This document shows, piece after piece, positions 1 through 8,978 of a stretch of DNA of 64,000 nucleotides; position 1 is the first letter of the stretch; each line of letters opens with the position of its first letter. Under the pieces are notes generated by a model. It ran no database searches. It was not told the DNA's origin and saw only the letters and a list, made by a program, of their open reading frames with translations. The position numbers were made by a program, and so were the translations under genes. Source of the stretch: Thalassotalea euphylliae. Its GTDB lineage: Bacteria; Pseudomonadota; Gammaproteobacteria; Enterobacterales; Alteromonadaceae. The DNA lies in assembly GCF_003390375.1 (NCBI RefSeq), contig NZ_QUOT01000001.1, positions 2,728,001 to 2,792,000 of the forward strand. The letters run 5' to 3'.

Positions 1-243
1 GCGCTGCGCAACAAAACTCCGCTACCAACAGAGAAGTTAGAAGTACTTCGCGATACGACATTAGCGATTGTTCGCAATCGCGGTCACATTGATGGTGCTG
101 AATTAGAGCGTTTCTTCGCTGCTGGGTATGGTGATCAGCAAGTACTTGAAATCATCTTAGGTCTATCGCAAAAAGTGATCAGTAACTACACTAATCACAT
201 TGCTGAGACAGAATTAGATGCCCCGTTTAAGCAATTCGCGTAA
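1..243 (+). CDS. Carboxymuconolactone decarboxylase/AhpD-like protein (C-terminal part)
   Basis: An open frame runs from the first base to a TAA at 241-243 and encodes the last 80 residues of a protein whose start lies outside the window. The helical C-terminus (a stretch reading LRDTTLAIVRNRGHIDG, then DQQVLEIILGLSQKVISNYT) is typical of the carboxymuconolactone decarboxylase/AhpD-like superfamily, in the peroxidase-related subgroup. The catalytic CxxC region would be upstream and cannot be seen. A TetR regulator follows about 140 bp downstream on the same strand and may control it. Family call is by sequence feel; substrate unknown. Confidence 0.7.
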   Translation, partial: ALRNKTPLPTEKLEVLRDTTLAIVRNRGHIDGAELERFFAAGYGDQQVLEIILGLSQKVISNYTNHIAETELDAPFKQFA

Positions 244-385
244 TCATTACTTTATCTGGTGTTTGGTCTCAATATGATACTAAACACCAGATTGCGGATA
301 CGAGCATGGCGGCGTAAAATATTCATTAGCGAGATGTGAATGATAATACCAGTTCAATTGGTATAAGTAGCCTTAGGAAAAGTAC

Positions 386-997
386 GTGGTAAGTGGTCGA
401 AAACGAGAATTTGATGAACAAGTTGCGCTGCAAGCTGCGATGGAAGTGTTTTGGCAAAAAGGCTACAGCGGCACCTCGCTTAGCGATTTAACCAGCCGAA
501 TGGGTATTAACAAGCCCAGTTTATACAGTGCATTTGGCAATAAAGAATCATTGTTTATCAAGGCCACACAGCTATACATCAATAGCAAAATGAAGCCACA
601 CTTGGAAATCCTCAATAACCCTTCGCTATCTTTGTTTGATCGTCTTAAACAATATTTAATGTCGATCATCAATCAACAATGCTGTGTTAACTCTCCTAAA
701 GGTTGCTATTTAGTGCAGTGCCAGTCGGAAATTGTCGGGGGAGACCTACCTGCACAAGCTAGTGCTGTGTTGGCGACAGCAGAATCTATACCCAAGCAAG
801 TGTTTACTGAACTATTTCAACACGATCGCGAAGCTATTTCATTAAACCTCGCGAATCAGGCCGAGCAAATTGCGCTTACCTTATACACTATGCTCAAAGG
901 CACAGCAGCAATGGCTCGCTCAGGCGTGGCAGCCGATGAACTGGAAGTTGTGGTTGATACTTGCTTAAGTGGCTTAGGTTTAACTAGACCGCAATAG
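386..997 (+). CDS. TetR/AcrR family transcriptional regulator
   Basis: 203 residues starting at GTG. The N-terminus has the classic TetR helix-turn-helix (residues about 10-55, with GTSLSDLTSRMGINKPSLYSAF and the following NKESLF). The rest is a helical ligand-binding/dimerisation domain resembling the C-terminal domain of YbjK/NemR-like regulators; a Cys pair (CC near residue 98, then CYLVQC) could respond to electrophiles, but this is inference. It follows the AhpD-like gene on the same strand, so it is probably a local repressor acting on that gene. The ligand is unknown. Confidence 0.85.
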   Translation: MVSGRKREFDEQVALQAAMEVFWQKGYSGTSLSDLTSRMGINKPSLYSAFGNKESLFIKATQLYINSKMKPHLEILNNPSLSLFDRLKQYLMSIINQQCCVNSPKGCYLVQCQSEIVGGDLPAQASAVLATAESIPKQVFTELFQHDREAISLNLANQAEQIALTLYTMLKGTAAMARSGVAADELEVVVDTCLSGLGLTRPQ

Positions 998-1024
998 TTC
1001 TAAGCGCTCGTCAGTTATGTTAAC

Positions 1025-1306
1025 TCACTTTACGGGCTTAACTTTAACGGTTACTTGCGTATTAAAGCCATTGCCAAACAACTCACCTTTTAGTGATACA
1101 GAAAAGCTGAGCTCGTTGATTTCGTAGGCATCAGGAATAATCGAAGATACTTTTGATAGCACTATTTTACCGAAGTTTGCTGACAGCACCTCTTTAACGT
1201 TATCCACCACACCTAAATTTTCTTGCTCGGCATTAGCAATTTCTAATTTGCTTTTTACGTCAATGGGTAAATCTTGCTCGTTGATTTCCAATTCAAATGA
1301 ATCCAT
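1025..1306 (-). CDS. Small partner protein of the NTPase-CHAT protease
   Basis: 93 residues, acidic N-terminus, then an alternating pattern suggesting an alpha+beta fold ending in two strands (ELSFSVSLKGEL, TQVTVKVKPVK). It starts only 3 bp after the stop of the upstream NTPase-CHAT gene, so the two are co-transcribed and probably co-translated. I do not recognise a named family with certainty. The size, strand pattern and position next to a peptidase recall the small peptidase-co-occurring domains (Pepco/Trypco type) described in bacterial NTP-dependent conflict systems. A role as regulator, adaptor or substrate of the CHAT protease is inference. Confidence 0.7.
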   Translation of the reverse strand: MDSFELEINEQDLPIDVKSKLEIANAEQENLGVVDNVKEVLSANFGKIVLSKVSSIIPDAYEINELSFSVSLKGELFGNGFNTQVTVKVKPVK

Positions 1307-1309
1307 TAG

Positions 1310-4300
1310 TTACTCCATATTTAAATAGCGGGTGTAAATACGCTCTGCGATTGTTGTGTCGCATTTCATAACATGCTCCCATACAGCAGCAATCGACATT
1401 TCTTGTTCTTGCTGGTGAAGCTGGGCGAAATGATGATGTAATTGTTGGGCGTATTGGTAAGGAATAATGATCAGGGGCGACCAAACTTCGCAGCCGTTTC
1501 GCTCACACAGTTTGATCGCGATATTGTTGTGATAAGGTGATAGTGATACGCCACAAGACGATAGCACTAGCAGGCTATCTTTACCCTCAAAGCTATATGC
1601 GTCTGCTTCTGCGTAATTAATCGTAAGCGTGTGATCGTCAATACTACCGATACTACTTTCGCCCAACACTATGTTGGCATTGCTCTCGTCATGATGCCCA
1701 ACCAAGTGAATAATGCTACTGTGCTCTAAATGCTGGTAAAGCTCAGGTAGTGAACTTGGCGTATTTACCGTTTGCTCAATTTCTTCAGCAGGCTGAATGC
1801 CGAATGCTAAATATTTATCAGTCGATAGCTGATAATCAAATGCGGTGAAGTCAATTTTGACAAAATTACTGTCATCCAACACGTTGCGATAAAGGTGCCA
1901 TGCCTGACCTATTGCTAAGGTTTGAGCACCTGGTTTCGGGCGCGGTCTGATCCACTCCCAAGGGATGCCTAGAAGCTCACGATTGATGCACAACACGGCT
2001 TTATTCACCATATGCAAATGGGTGGCAAGCAGTGATTCGCCTTCAGGGGTAAGAATATTCGACGCCAGTGTAGAACCCGCAACATCAAGTGCGGCGTGGG
2101 TTAACTTTCCTTGGCTTGCTAAGGCACTAATGCTCGACACTTGTTCGTCCACTAAGCTTTGAAGCGCCGGAAAATCAGCATGTGAGCCGATGATGTGTTC
2201 GCTGCAGTCGTCGCCGCCAACAATCGATAAGACAATTTTTAGGGTATTTTGATTCAGGTAAGTGTTGATGATCGCCAGATTCGAACGCACGATATCCTCG
2301 CGACTTGGGGTGACTTGCGTTAGTTTGACGTTATAGCGCTGTTTTTCACAGGCTTGTTCAAATGGCAAATTCAAGCTTGGAAAGGTTTGATAATTCCTAA
2401 TGTACTGAGATTTCTGGTGCGCAGAATTAAAGTAACCCGTTGCTTTCGTTGCGTAATAAACCTCACCTTCACCATCGTTAGCCGCTAATGCGATAAGGTA
2501 AGTTGAATCTCTTGTATAGGATCCATTGGCGTCTACTGCTACTTTGATATTGGTGCCCCCCATACCATTGTCGAGCAGCAGTTGAACATTGGTTTCTTGA
2601 ATATTGAAGTCTAACTCACAGTGTTCAAAATTGTGTTCGTTAGTGCACTTGTTAAGGAGTTCTTGAAATCGGTGTTCGCGAAATGAGTGCACCTCTTCAA
2701 TCACTTCTTGTGCCATCAATTCAATCTCAGCTAACCGCTTAAATCTACTGCCATCTATGCGCTTGAGTAGCGATGTTAACCCTTCCCAAATACGATCGGT
2801 GAGAAAACCAAAGTTATGAATCGACTTCGTTAGTTGATATAAAGGTTCACTTTTCGGTTTTGACGTCAACTTAGTTAGTGCTGACTTTTCTAATTCAAAT
2901 GCCTTTTTTAAGTACTCTTCAATTGAATCAAGTAGGTCAACAAGCCTAGGTGTAAACTCTGTATCGCTTTTGCGGCTATTGCAGTATGTATAGAAGGACT
3001 TGTGCTCGGCTTTCACGTCAAGAATTACATTGGTAAGGTAATCTGGTGTGCTGATAAACGATTCCACGTAATAATGCCCTGACTGCGTCAGATAAAAGGC
3101 TTCTGGTTCACCCACGCGATCAATCGAAACTGAGGTCGTGCCACGAATTAACAGAGTCAACATCAGTTTATTTAAGGTCTGTTGCACTAACCGTTCGGAA
3201 TAGCCCATCAAACTTAAACAAGCGACTATGTTTTTATAGATGATCACACCATCGGCAATCAGCGATAAAGTACGATATGGCAATAAATAAGATTCTTCAT
3301 TACCACACTCGACATATAGCAGGTTTGGAATAGTGATCAACGCCGTGTCACTGCGATAGATATCGTGTTCAGCACGCATCAAATAGTGCAAAGGATGATG
3401 CAAATGCCCTTCTATTGTTTTTTGCAAGAACAACGGGTAAACCGGAAATCCATGATGACAAAATAAGCGCATAATAATTAAGGCTAAATGGCGAGTGTCA
3501 TCAGAGCTAATGGTTTCCATCAGCTTAAATACATCATCATCGGGTTGGCGACCACGCAGTAGGTGATTCACGCTTGAAAAAAAGTTCAGTAAATTAGTTT
3601 TGGTGACCGTACGATTGTAGAGCTTATAGGTGGTTTTATTGCTGCTGCGATGCTTCATAAAGGTGTTGACCACACGCTCGCCCAGCATGTTAAACCAAAC
3701 GGTAAAATCAGGTGGTGACAAGTTAAGCCGGTAACCAAACATAGCTCGGGAATTTCCCCGTAATGCAAGGCGCTGCATACTGTTGGGACGAATACATACA
3801 ATAGTTGGCAAGTCGGTTTGAATGCTAATTTGCCGTGATAACGCGGTTGCTTTGGCAATAAAGTCGCAATGCAGATGATCTAAATTATCAAAAACCACCA
3901 CCAACTTGTCTTTTTGTGGTTTTTGTAATTTCCGGCTCAAATGTGTGAGTGCGCCAGTGATACTCTCGGTTTTGTCTTCTTTAAGAATTGCTTTAACTTT
4001 TTTCAATAACTCTCGCCCAAAAACTTCGCTAGGTAGAGCTTCAACTGCGTCGTAGAAAAGCTGACACAAGCTGATTTTTCCTTCGCTTTCGATAATGGCG
4101 CGACAATCAATATTGAGGAATTGTGAGCCTTCGTTGACCCCAGATTGTTGGATAACCCAGCTAACATAATTGATAAATGACGATTTGCCGACCCCACGAT
4201 GACCCACTATCGCAATTTGTCTTCTACCACTGTAATTGGTCAACATGCCAATTAAATCAATTTCCTGCTCACCCAATTGATAGTGTTTAAATTTGATGCT

Positions 4301-4507
4301 GATTTTACTTTTCAGCTTTTCTAACGTTTCTGCTGAAAAATAAGAGCGCCGTTGAATATAGTAGGGAAAGACTTCGCCATTTTTTTGCTGGGCACTTTTC
4401 AGCGGTTCTAGTGAAATAGCTTCGTTGATAATCGTGTCGAATAACACCCAAAATTCATTCACTTTGCTTTGATTGCGGGTATCAAGTGATGGTCGCCAAT
4501 GTCTCAT
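1310..4507 (-). CDS. P-loop NTPase fused to a CHAT caspase-like protease (putative conflict/defence protein)
   Basis: About 1065 residues from the ATG at 4507, chosen because an AAAGGA stretch lies 7 bp upstream; an upstream ATG at 4540 lacks one. Near residue 102 is a Walker A motif (GHRGVGKSS) and near 202-210 a Walker B-like strand (LVVVFDNLD), so the N-terminal third is an AAA/STAND-like NTPase, followed by a winged-helix-like and helical middle. The C-terminal ~170 residues look like a CHAT domain (clan CD peptidase): a hydrophobic strand ending in GHH around residue 938 and a strand ending in SSCG with Cys about 985, the expected His/Cys dyad. Family knowledge: NTPase-CHAT fusions act in immune-like programmed responses, where oligomerisation activates the protease. 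Trigger and substrate are unknown. No transmembrane segment is apparent. Confidence 0.85.
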   Translation of the reverse strand: MRHWRPSLDTRNQSKVNEFWVLFDTIINEAISLEPLKSAQQKNGEVFPYYIQRRSYFSAETLEKLKSKISIKFKHYQLGEQEIDLIGMLTNYSGRRQIAIVGHRGVGKSSFINYVSWVIQQSGVNEGSQFLNIDCRAIIESEGKISLCQLFYDAVEALPSEVFGRELLKKVKAILKEDKTESITGALTHLSRKLQKPQKDKLVVVFDNLDHLHCDFIAKATALSRQISIQTDLPTIVCIRPNSMQRLALRGNSRAMFGYRLNLSPPDFTVWFNMLGERVVNTFMKHRSSNKTTYKLYNRTVTKTNLLNFFSSVNHLLRGRQPDDDVFKLMETISSDDTRHLALIIMRLFCHHGFPVYPLFLQKTIEGHLHHPLHYLMRAEHDIYRSDTALITIPNLLYVECGNEESYLLPYRTLSLIADGVIIYKNIVACLSLMGYSERLVQQTLNKLMLTLLIRGTTSVSIDRVGEPEAFYLTQSGHYYVESFISTPDYLTNVILDVKAEHKSFYTYCNSRKSDTEFTPRLVDLLDSIEEYLKKAFELEKSALTKLTSKPKSEPLYQLTKSIHNFGFLTDRIWEGLTSLLKRIDGSRFKRLAEIELMAQEVIEEVHSFREHRFQELLNKCTNEHNFEHCELDFNIQETNVQLLLDNGMGGTNIKVAVDANGSYTRDSTYLIALAANDGEGEVYYATKATGYFNSAHQKSQYIRNYQTFPSLNLPFEQACEKQRYNVKLTQVTPSREDIVRSNLAIINTYLNQNTLKIVLSIVGGDDCSEHIIGSHADFPALQSLVDEQVSSISALASQGKLTHAALDVAGSTLASNILTPEGESLLATHLHMVNKAVLCINRELLGIPWEWIRPRPKPGAQTLAIGQAWHLYRNVLDDSNFVKIDFTAFDYQLSTDKYLAFGIQPAEEIEQTVNTPSSLPELYQHLEHSSIIHLVGHHDESNANIVLGESSIGSIDDHTLTINYAEADAYSFEGKDSLLVLSSCGVSLSPYHNNIAIKLCERNGCEVWSPLIIIPYQYAQQLHHHFAQLHQQEQEMSIAAVWEHVMKCDTTIAERIYTRYLNME

Positions 4508-4726
4508 GTGCACGTCCTTTGTGATTGATTCAGTTAACATTGCCTTTCGGCTGCATTGAGTATGGAGGACAGACGGAATGAATCTAAAGCGCGCAACACA
4601 TCGTAACTCTGTCTATTAACGTTAGTACAAAGTTTGAGCATCTTCATGCTAAATTGTATGCTACTGACAAGACTCAATAAAAAAGCTATTGCTTGTTAGC
4701 TGGCTGATAATTAATGGAATGGAATC
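4508..4726. promoter_or_regulatory. Divergent intergenic promoter region
   Basis: About 220 bp between the minus-strand NTPase-CHAT gene and the plus-strand iorA-like gene. It must hold both promoters. It is AT-rich, but I did not find an unambiguous -35/-10 pair or operator. A GGAATGGAATC stretch just before 4727 may act as the ribosome binding site for iorA. Confidence 0.4.
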
Positions 4727-5200
4727 ATGAAATTTGAATTAAACGGTAGCGCCGTAGAGGTTGATGTCGAGGATGATATGCCACTACTTTGGGTACTGCG
4801 TGATGAATTGGGGTTAACGGGCACTAAGTTTGGTTGTGGCCTAGCTCAATGTGGTGCCTGCACTGTCCACTTTAATGGCACCGCGATGCGCTCATGCCAG
4901 TTACAAGCACAAATGGTAGACGGCCAAAAAATTACCACCATTGAAGGACTTGGAACACCTCAAGCGATGCATGCGGTGCAGCAAGCATGGGCCGAGCATC
5001 AAGTGGCGCAATGTGGGTATTGTCAGTCGGGCCAGATGATGCAAGCCGCCGCCCTATTGGCGTTTAACCCTACCCCGAGTGACAGTGATATTGATGCCGC
5101 CATGTCGGGCAACTTATGTCGTTGTGGCAGTTACCCTCGTATCAAACAAGCGATATATAGCGCTAGTAAGCTTTTGCGCCAAGGGGCTGCTGATGAGTAA
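4727..5200 (+). CDS. iorA: (2Fe-2S)-binding small subunit of a molybdenum hydroxylase (IorA-type)
   Basis: 157 residues. The N-terminal plant-ferredoxin-like domain has Cys37, Cys42, Cys45 and Cys57 and the C-terminal all-helical domain has Cys96, Cys99, Cys131 and Cys133 (QCGYCQSG and LCRCGSYPRI). This is the standard pair of 2Fe-2S clusters in the small subunit of the xanthine oxidase family. It overlaps the next gene by 8 bp, so the two are translationally coupled and form a two-subunit IorAB-type enzyme without a separate FAD subunit. It passes electrons from the Mo site to an external acceptor, probably a cytochrome. Substrate not deducible: isoquinoline in the namesake, aldehydes in many relatives. 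Confidence 0.88.
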   Translation: MKFELNGSAVEVDVEDDMPLLWVLRDELGLTGTKFGCGLAQCGACTVHFNGTAMRSCQLQAQMVDGQKITTIEGLGTPQAMHAVQQAWAEHQVAQCGYCQSGQMMQAAALLAFNPTPSDSDIDAAMSGNLCRCGSYPRIKQAIYSASKLLRQGAADE

Positions 5201-7403
5201 GCTTGGCACATTCACCCGTCGCACTTTCTTAATTGGCTCTGCGGCAATTGCCGGTGGTATTGCCTTTGGTACCTATAAATATCTAACGCCTGCAGACAAC
5301 CCGTTGCTCGATGGATTAAAAGAAGGTGAGGCCGCATTAACGCCATTCGTGAAAATTGATGCCAATGGCGTCACCTTAATAACCCCACGGGCTGACAAAG
5401 GCCAAGGTGTGTATTCACTTCAGGCCATGTTGCTTGCAGAAGAGCTTGATGTTGACCCCTATCAAGTGACTCTTAGCCCAGGTAAGCCAAGTTTGGCTTA
5501 CTATAATGGCGCCGTCATGGATGAAGCTATGCCTGGTTTTGGGGATGTTATCGGTAAGTTGTTGGGTTTTCAAATTACTGGCGGCAGTTCAACGGTACCA
5601 GATTTATATCAGCGTTTGCGTATGGCAGGAGCGGTTGCTCGTGAAACGTTAAAAATGGCTGCGTCTGTTGTCTACAATGTGCCACTTGAAGCGTTAACAA
5701 CAGAAAATGGCTTTGTGATTTTGCCTGATGAACGAGCAATTAGTTATCAGGAACTCGCACCAAGCGCTGCCAATATAGCTCCTCAAAATGAGGTGACACT
5801 GCGCCCTGCTAGCCAATGGCGATATTTAGGCAAGCCACATCAACGACTTGATACTCTAGCCAAATCAACGGGAACACAAAATTACGGCATTGATATGCAA
5901 GCCGATAACATGGTTTACGCCAGTGTTCGCGCCAATCCTGGTTTGGGGGCACCAGTAAAGTCGTTCAATGCCAGTAGTGCTAAAAAAATGCGCGGTGTTA
6001 AACGGGTTATGCCGATTACTAATGGTGTCGCGGTGGTTGCAGACAACACGTGGCGAGCTTTTAAAGCGGTAAATGCGATTGAAATTGAATGGCAACCAGC
6101 CCCCTATCCCGCCAATTCAGCGCAAATGTGGCAAGTACTTGAAAACCATATTCAACCTGAATTTGAGAATATTCAGCGCCTTGATAACGGGCGTGTTGAA
6201 CAAGTGTTAGCTGGTGGCACACCAACAGAGTTAGTCAGTGCTGAATACCGCACCCCCTATTTAGCCCATGCGCCATTGGAGCCAATGAATGCGACAGTGT
6301 TGATAACCGATACCCGCATCGACATTTGGACAGGCACTCAAATTCCCCGTTTTATTGAAAATCATGTTGCCCAACTTACGGGCTATGCCAAAGCGAATAT
6401 TCACTTGCACGTGCTGCCGATGGGCGGCAGTTTTGGTCGCCGTTTAGAAGATACTTACGTATTACAAGCGGTGGAAATTGCTATGGCAATGAAAGGTACG
6501 CCGGTAAAAATGACATGGTCGCGCGAAGAAGACATGAGCCATGATTACCCAAGGCCAATGACGCTTGCAAGAGCAAAAGGCCGAGTCAGTAACGGACAAG
6601 TTGTCGCCATGGATATGCAATTGGTCAGCGCTTCATTAATGGCGTCTTGGTTTGGACGAATAGATAACGCACTACCAGGGCCAGATGCCACCATCACCAC
6701 AGGTGCAGACGATCAGCCTTATGGTATCGAACACTATCGAGTAACTGGCTACAAAGCACCAGAAATGGTGCCGATCAGCTCTTGGCGCTCGGTTGGCGCT
6801 TCACAAAATGGCTTCTACCATGAATCATTCTTAGATGAACTTATTGTGCAAGCTGGTGCAGACCCAATGGCTGAACGCATTCGCCTATGTAACGACCCTG
6901 TTGCTGATCAAGTCTTGGCAACCTTAGCTGAACTTGCTAACTGGCAAGGGAGTATGCCAAGTAAAAACCGTGGGCGCGGAGTGGCTATGACGCGCTCGTT
7001 TGGCGTTGCCTGTGCTTATGTGGTTGATGTGACGAACACACCGGCAGGGATTCGTATCGACAAGGTTTATATTGTGGCTGATGTTGGCCTGGTGCTAGAT
7101 CCAGTCAATGTTGAGGCGCAACTGTTTGGCGCTGCAATTTGGGGTTTAGGCCACGCCATCAATTGTGAACTGACGTACGATAACTATGCACCTCAGCAGA
7201 CGAACTATCATCAATATCAAGGGATGCGTCTAAACCAAGTACCAGAGTTTCACATTAAAGTACTGGAGAACAACCAGTCCATCAAAGGGATTGGCGAACC
7301 GGGCGTACCACCTGCTGCCCCTGCTCTTGCCAATGCGATTTTTGCTGCAACAGGTAAACGCATTCGCGAGCTACCGATGAATAAAACAGTGAGTTTTATT
7401 TAG
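5193..7403 (+). CDS. iorB: Molybdopterin-binding large subunit of a molybdenum hydroxylase (IorB-type), Tat-exported
   Basis: 736 residues from the ATG at 5193, overlapping the end of iorA; the longer open frame upstream lies inside iorA and is not used. The N-terminus carries a twin-arginine signal (TRRTFLIGS followed by a hydrophobic stretch), indicating folded export to the periplasm with the partner subunit. The body has the aldehyde oxidase/xanthine dehydrogenase Mo-binding repeats, including GGSFGRR near residue 408 and a GEPGVPPAAPALANA stretch near the C-terminus, where the catalytic Glu of this family lies. Assembly of such enzymes usually needs an XdhC-type chaperone, which is not in this window. 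A perfect palindromic terminator follows. Confidence 0.88.
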   Translation: MSKLGTFTRRTFLIGSAAIAGGIAFGTYKYLTPADNPLLDGLKEGEAALTPFVKIDANGVTLITPRADKGQGVYSLQAMLLAEELDVDPYQVTLSPGKPSLAYYNGAVMDEAMPGFGDVIGKLLGFQITGGSSTVPDLYQRLRMAGAVARETLKMAASVVYNVPLEALTTENGFVILPDERAISYQELAPSAANIAPQNEVTLRPASQWRYLGKPHQRLDTLAKSTGTQNYGIDMQADNMVYASVRANPGLGAPVKSFNASSAKKMRGVKRVMPITNGVAVVADNTWRAFKAVNAIEIEWQPAPYPANSAQMWQVLENHIQPEFENIQRLDNGRVEQVLAGGTPTELVSAEYRTPYLAHAPLEPMNATVLITDTRIDIWTGTQIPRFIENHVAQLTGYAKANIHLHVLPMGGSFGRRLEDTYVLQAVEIAMAMKGTPVKMTWSREEDMSHDYPRPMTLARAKGRVSNGQVVAMDMQLVSASLMASWFGRIDNALPGPDATITTGADDQPYGIEHYRVTGYKAPEMVPISSWRSVGASQNGFYHESFLDELIVQAGADPMAERIRLCNDPVADQVLATLAELANWQGSMPSKNRGRGVAMTRSFGVACAYVVDVTNTPAGIRIDKVYIVADVGLVLDPVNVEAQLFGAAIWGLGHAINCELTYDNYAPQQTNYHQYQGMRLNQVPEFHIKVLENNQSIKGIGEPGVPPAAPALANAIFAATGKRIRELPMNKTVSFI

Positions 7404-7463
7404 TGGTGTCTGGCAGTTGATCAGCGCCGATTTTGGTTAGTCAGCGGAAAAAGCAATATATAA

Positions 7464-7495
7464 AAAGCGGCACCTAAAGCTTTAGGTGCCGCTTT
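7464..7495. terminator. Bidirectional intrinsic terminator between iorB and dps
   Basis: A perfect 32-bp palindrome (arms AAAGCGGCACCTAAA and its complement around GC), flanked by A and T runs. It lies between the convergent ends of iorB and dps and can serve both. Confidence 0.85.
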
Positions 7496-7531
7496 GTCGT
7501 TATCATATTGCTGCAAGCAAGGTTGCTGAGG

Positions 7532-8011
7532 TTAGTCTAGCAGTGCTCTTAACATCCATGCTGTTTTCTCATGTACACGCATGCGGTCTGAAGCTAGTGC
7601 CGCAGAAGATTCATCATCAGCATCTTGAGCCACTTTTAGTGCTGCGCGGCAGGTACGAACAACGGTTTCGTGAGCTCGGGTTAAAATTTCAATCATTTCA
7701 TTGGCACTTGGCACGCCTTCCACTTCTTCAATTGAGCTTAGTGCAGCAAATGCTTTGTATGTGCCCGGTGCTGCAACGCCTAGTGTGCGAATGCGTTCGG
7801 CAATTTCATCAACCGCATCGGCCAATTCAGTGTAGTGCTCTTCAAACATTAAGTGTAATTCACGGAATTGGCGACCAGTGACATTCCAGTGAAAATTATG
7901 TGTTTGTAGGTAAAGCGTGTATGAGTCTGCGAGTAAGTGCTTTAATTGCTCCGCTACGTTAATACGGTCTGCTTCATTAATTCCGATATTGATTGTATTT
8001 GCGCTCATCAT
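7532..8011 (-). CDS. dps: Dps family DNA-protection/ferritin-like protein
   Basis: 159 residues, the normal Dps length. The first helix carries the signature HNFHWNVTG and the second ELHLMFEEHYTELADAVDEIAERI, which supply the inter-subunit ferroxidase ligands (His, His, Asp, Glu). Dps dodecamers bind DNA and oxidise Fe(II) with H2O2, limiting Fenton chemistry. A start at 8011 is favoured by AAGGAATA immediately upstream. It lies two genes from oxyR and katG, so this is an oxidative-stress neighbourhood, and OxyR control is likely by analogy, though no operator was confirmed. Confidence 0.93.
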   Translation of the reverse strand: MMSANTINIGINEADRINVAEQLKHLLADSYTLYLQTHNFHWNVTGRQFRELHLMFEEHYTELADAVDEIAERIRTLGVAAPGTYKAFAALSSIEEVEGVPSANEMIEILTRAHETVVRTCRAALKVAQDADDESSAALASDRMRVHEKTAWMLRALLD

Positions 8012-8068
8012 TATTCCTTGGGTCTTTGCTGGTGTGAATTCAGCGATTAATTTCTTCTAGTGATTAAA

Positions 8069-8281
8069 TTAGCTATACGCTGTGGATCTGCTGAGGGGGT
8101 GACTGGCACTTGATGCTTTTGCTTTATCCCAAATCTTTTCATGGAAAAAGTACGCAACGGTATTAATTGCTGGCTCAACAATGGCGACTATGCCACCTAG
8201 TACAAAATCACCGGTAATGGCATAAGTGACGCCAAAGGCCACAGAAAAATGTGTAATTGCGAAGGTCGTTGTTTTAGCCAT
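8069..8281 (-). CDS. DUF2061 small membrane protein
   Basis: 70 residues with two hydrophobic segments (FAITHFSVAFGVTYAITG and FVLGGIVAIVEPAINTVAYFF) and the TFAITHF..AF..TY pattern typical of DUF2061 inner-membrane proteins. It sits upstream of dps on the same strand with a 57-bp gap and may be co-transcribed. Function unknown. A GGAAACC stretch precedes the ATG. Confidence 0.85.
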   Translation of the reverse strand: MAKTTTFAITHFSVAFGVTYAITGDFVLGGIVAIVEPAINTVAYFFHEKIWDKAKASSASHPLSRSTAYS

Positions 8282-8383
8282 TGTTGGTTTCCTATTTCGG
8301 TTACTCTGCCCAGTTAAAACTGAGTTAATTACCTAGTGCTTAATAAGTGTTTAATAATTGCTAACGTTTTATTGGAGCGGGGT

Positions 8384-8527
8384 TTAACCCAACTTCACTT
8401 TGCACAATTGATCGCCGTAGTAATTGTTTTTGTAGTTACATTCGTTTGCTTTGTTTTTAACCGCTGTCGATTTAACTGCATGGTTGCGGTTGAACTGGCG
8501 AATAACTGATTGAATAACATTTTTCAT
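8384..8527 (-). CDS. Small basic hypothetical protein (47 aa)
   Basis: A 48-codon frame from ATG at 8525-8527 to TAA at 8384-8386 encodes a Lys/Arg/Asn-rich 47-residue peptide beginning MKNVIQSVIRQFNRNH and ending with two Cys-containing motifs (NECNYKNNYYGDQLCKVK). It is preceded by an AAGG stretch about 10 bp upstream. No known family was recognised. It lies in the same orientation as the DUF2061 and dps genes and could be a stress-related small protein. Coding status rests only on the clean frame, RBS and composition. Confidence 0.45.
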   Translation of the reverse strand: MKNVIQSVIRQFNRNHAVKSTAVKNKANECNYKNNYYGDQLCKVKLG

Positions 8528-8978
8528 AATGGTTAGCCTTATCTTACTTGTGCTTGCTATCAATGCCCGTAGAGCTAAATAACAAGTGCCTGTGTTTATT
8601 TGATGAGGCTAGTATGCGACCAAGGTGTTAATTATAAAAATTAATTAAAATTGTTATTACAATCAGTTTTTTCGAACATAATGCTTTTACGCCTGCATTT
8701 AATTCGTCAACACATATTACTAACCAACACATAGCAGCTAAGTGAAACAACAAACCTGAGAGTCAGAGCGAGCAAAAGCACAATAAAAGCGCAGGAAAAG
8801 TACAACAGTGAAATAGAAAGTGAGATGAAAATTGGATCGTTCAGTAGTCGGCTTTGACAAGCAAGCCGTTTTAACAAGCAAACCGTTGAGCCTTTCTCAG
8901 CAGCGTAGGCTCAACGATTACACGATTTATTTTGATGATTGCGTTTAACGTTATTTAATTGGCAGTAGTTTTCGTTAA
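8528..8978. other. Intergenic region, no gene seen
   Basis: About 450 bp with no convincing reading frame. It is AT-rich at 8620-8720 and purine-rich at 8740-8840. A hairpin with 10-bp arms (CGTTGAGCCT and its complement, 8884-8916) could stop transcription out of oxyR, but it lacks a clear U tract in that direction. Confidence 0.4.

Noticed and set aside
5079..5192. Upstream extension of the iorB reading frame
   Set aside because: Overlaps iorA and does not look like protein; the Tat signal begins at the ATG at 5193.
7486..7881. 131-codon plus-strand frame overlapping dps
   Set aside because: Antisense shadow of dps; His/Leu/Gln-rich, no family features, and dps is unmistakable.
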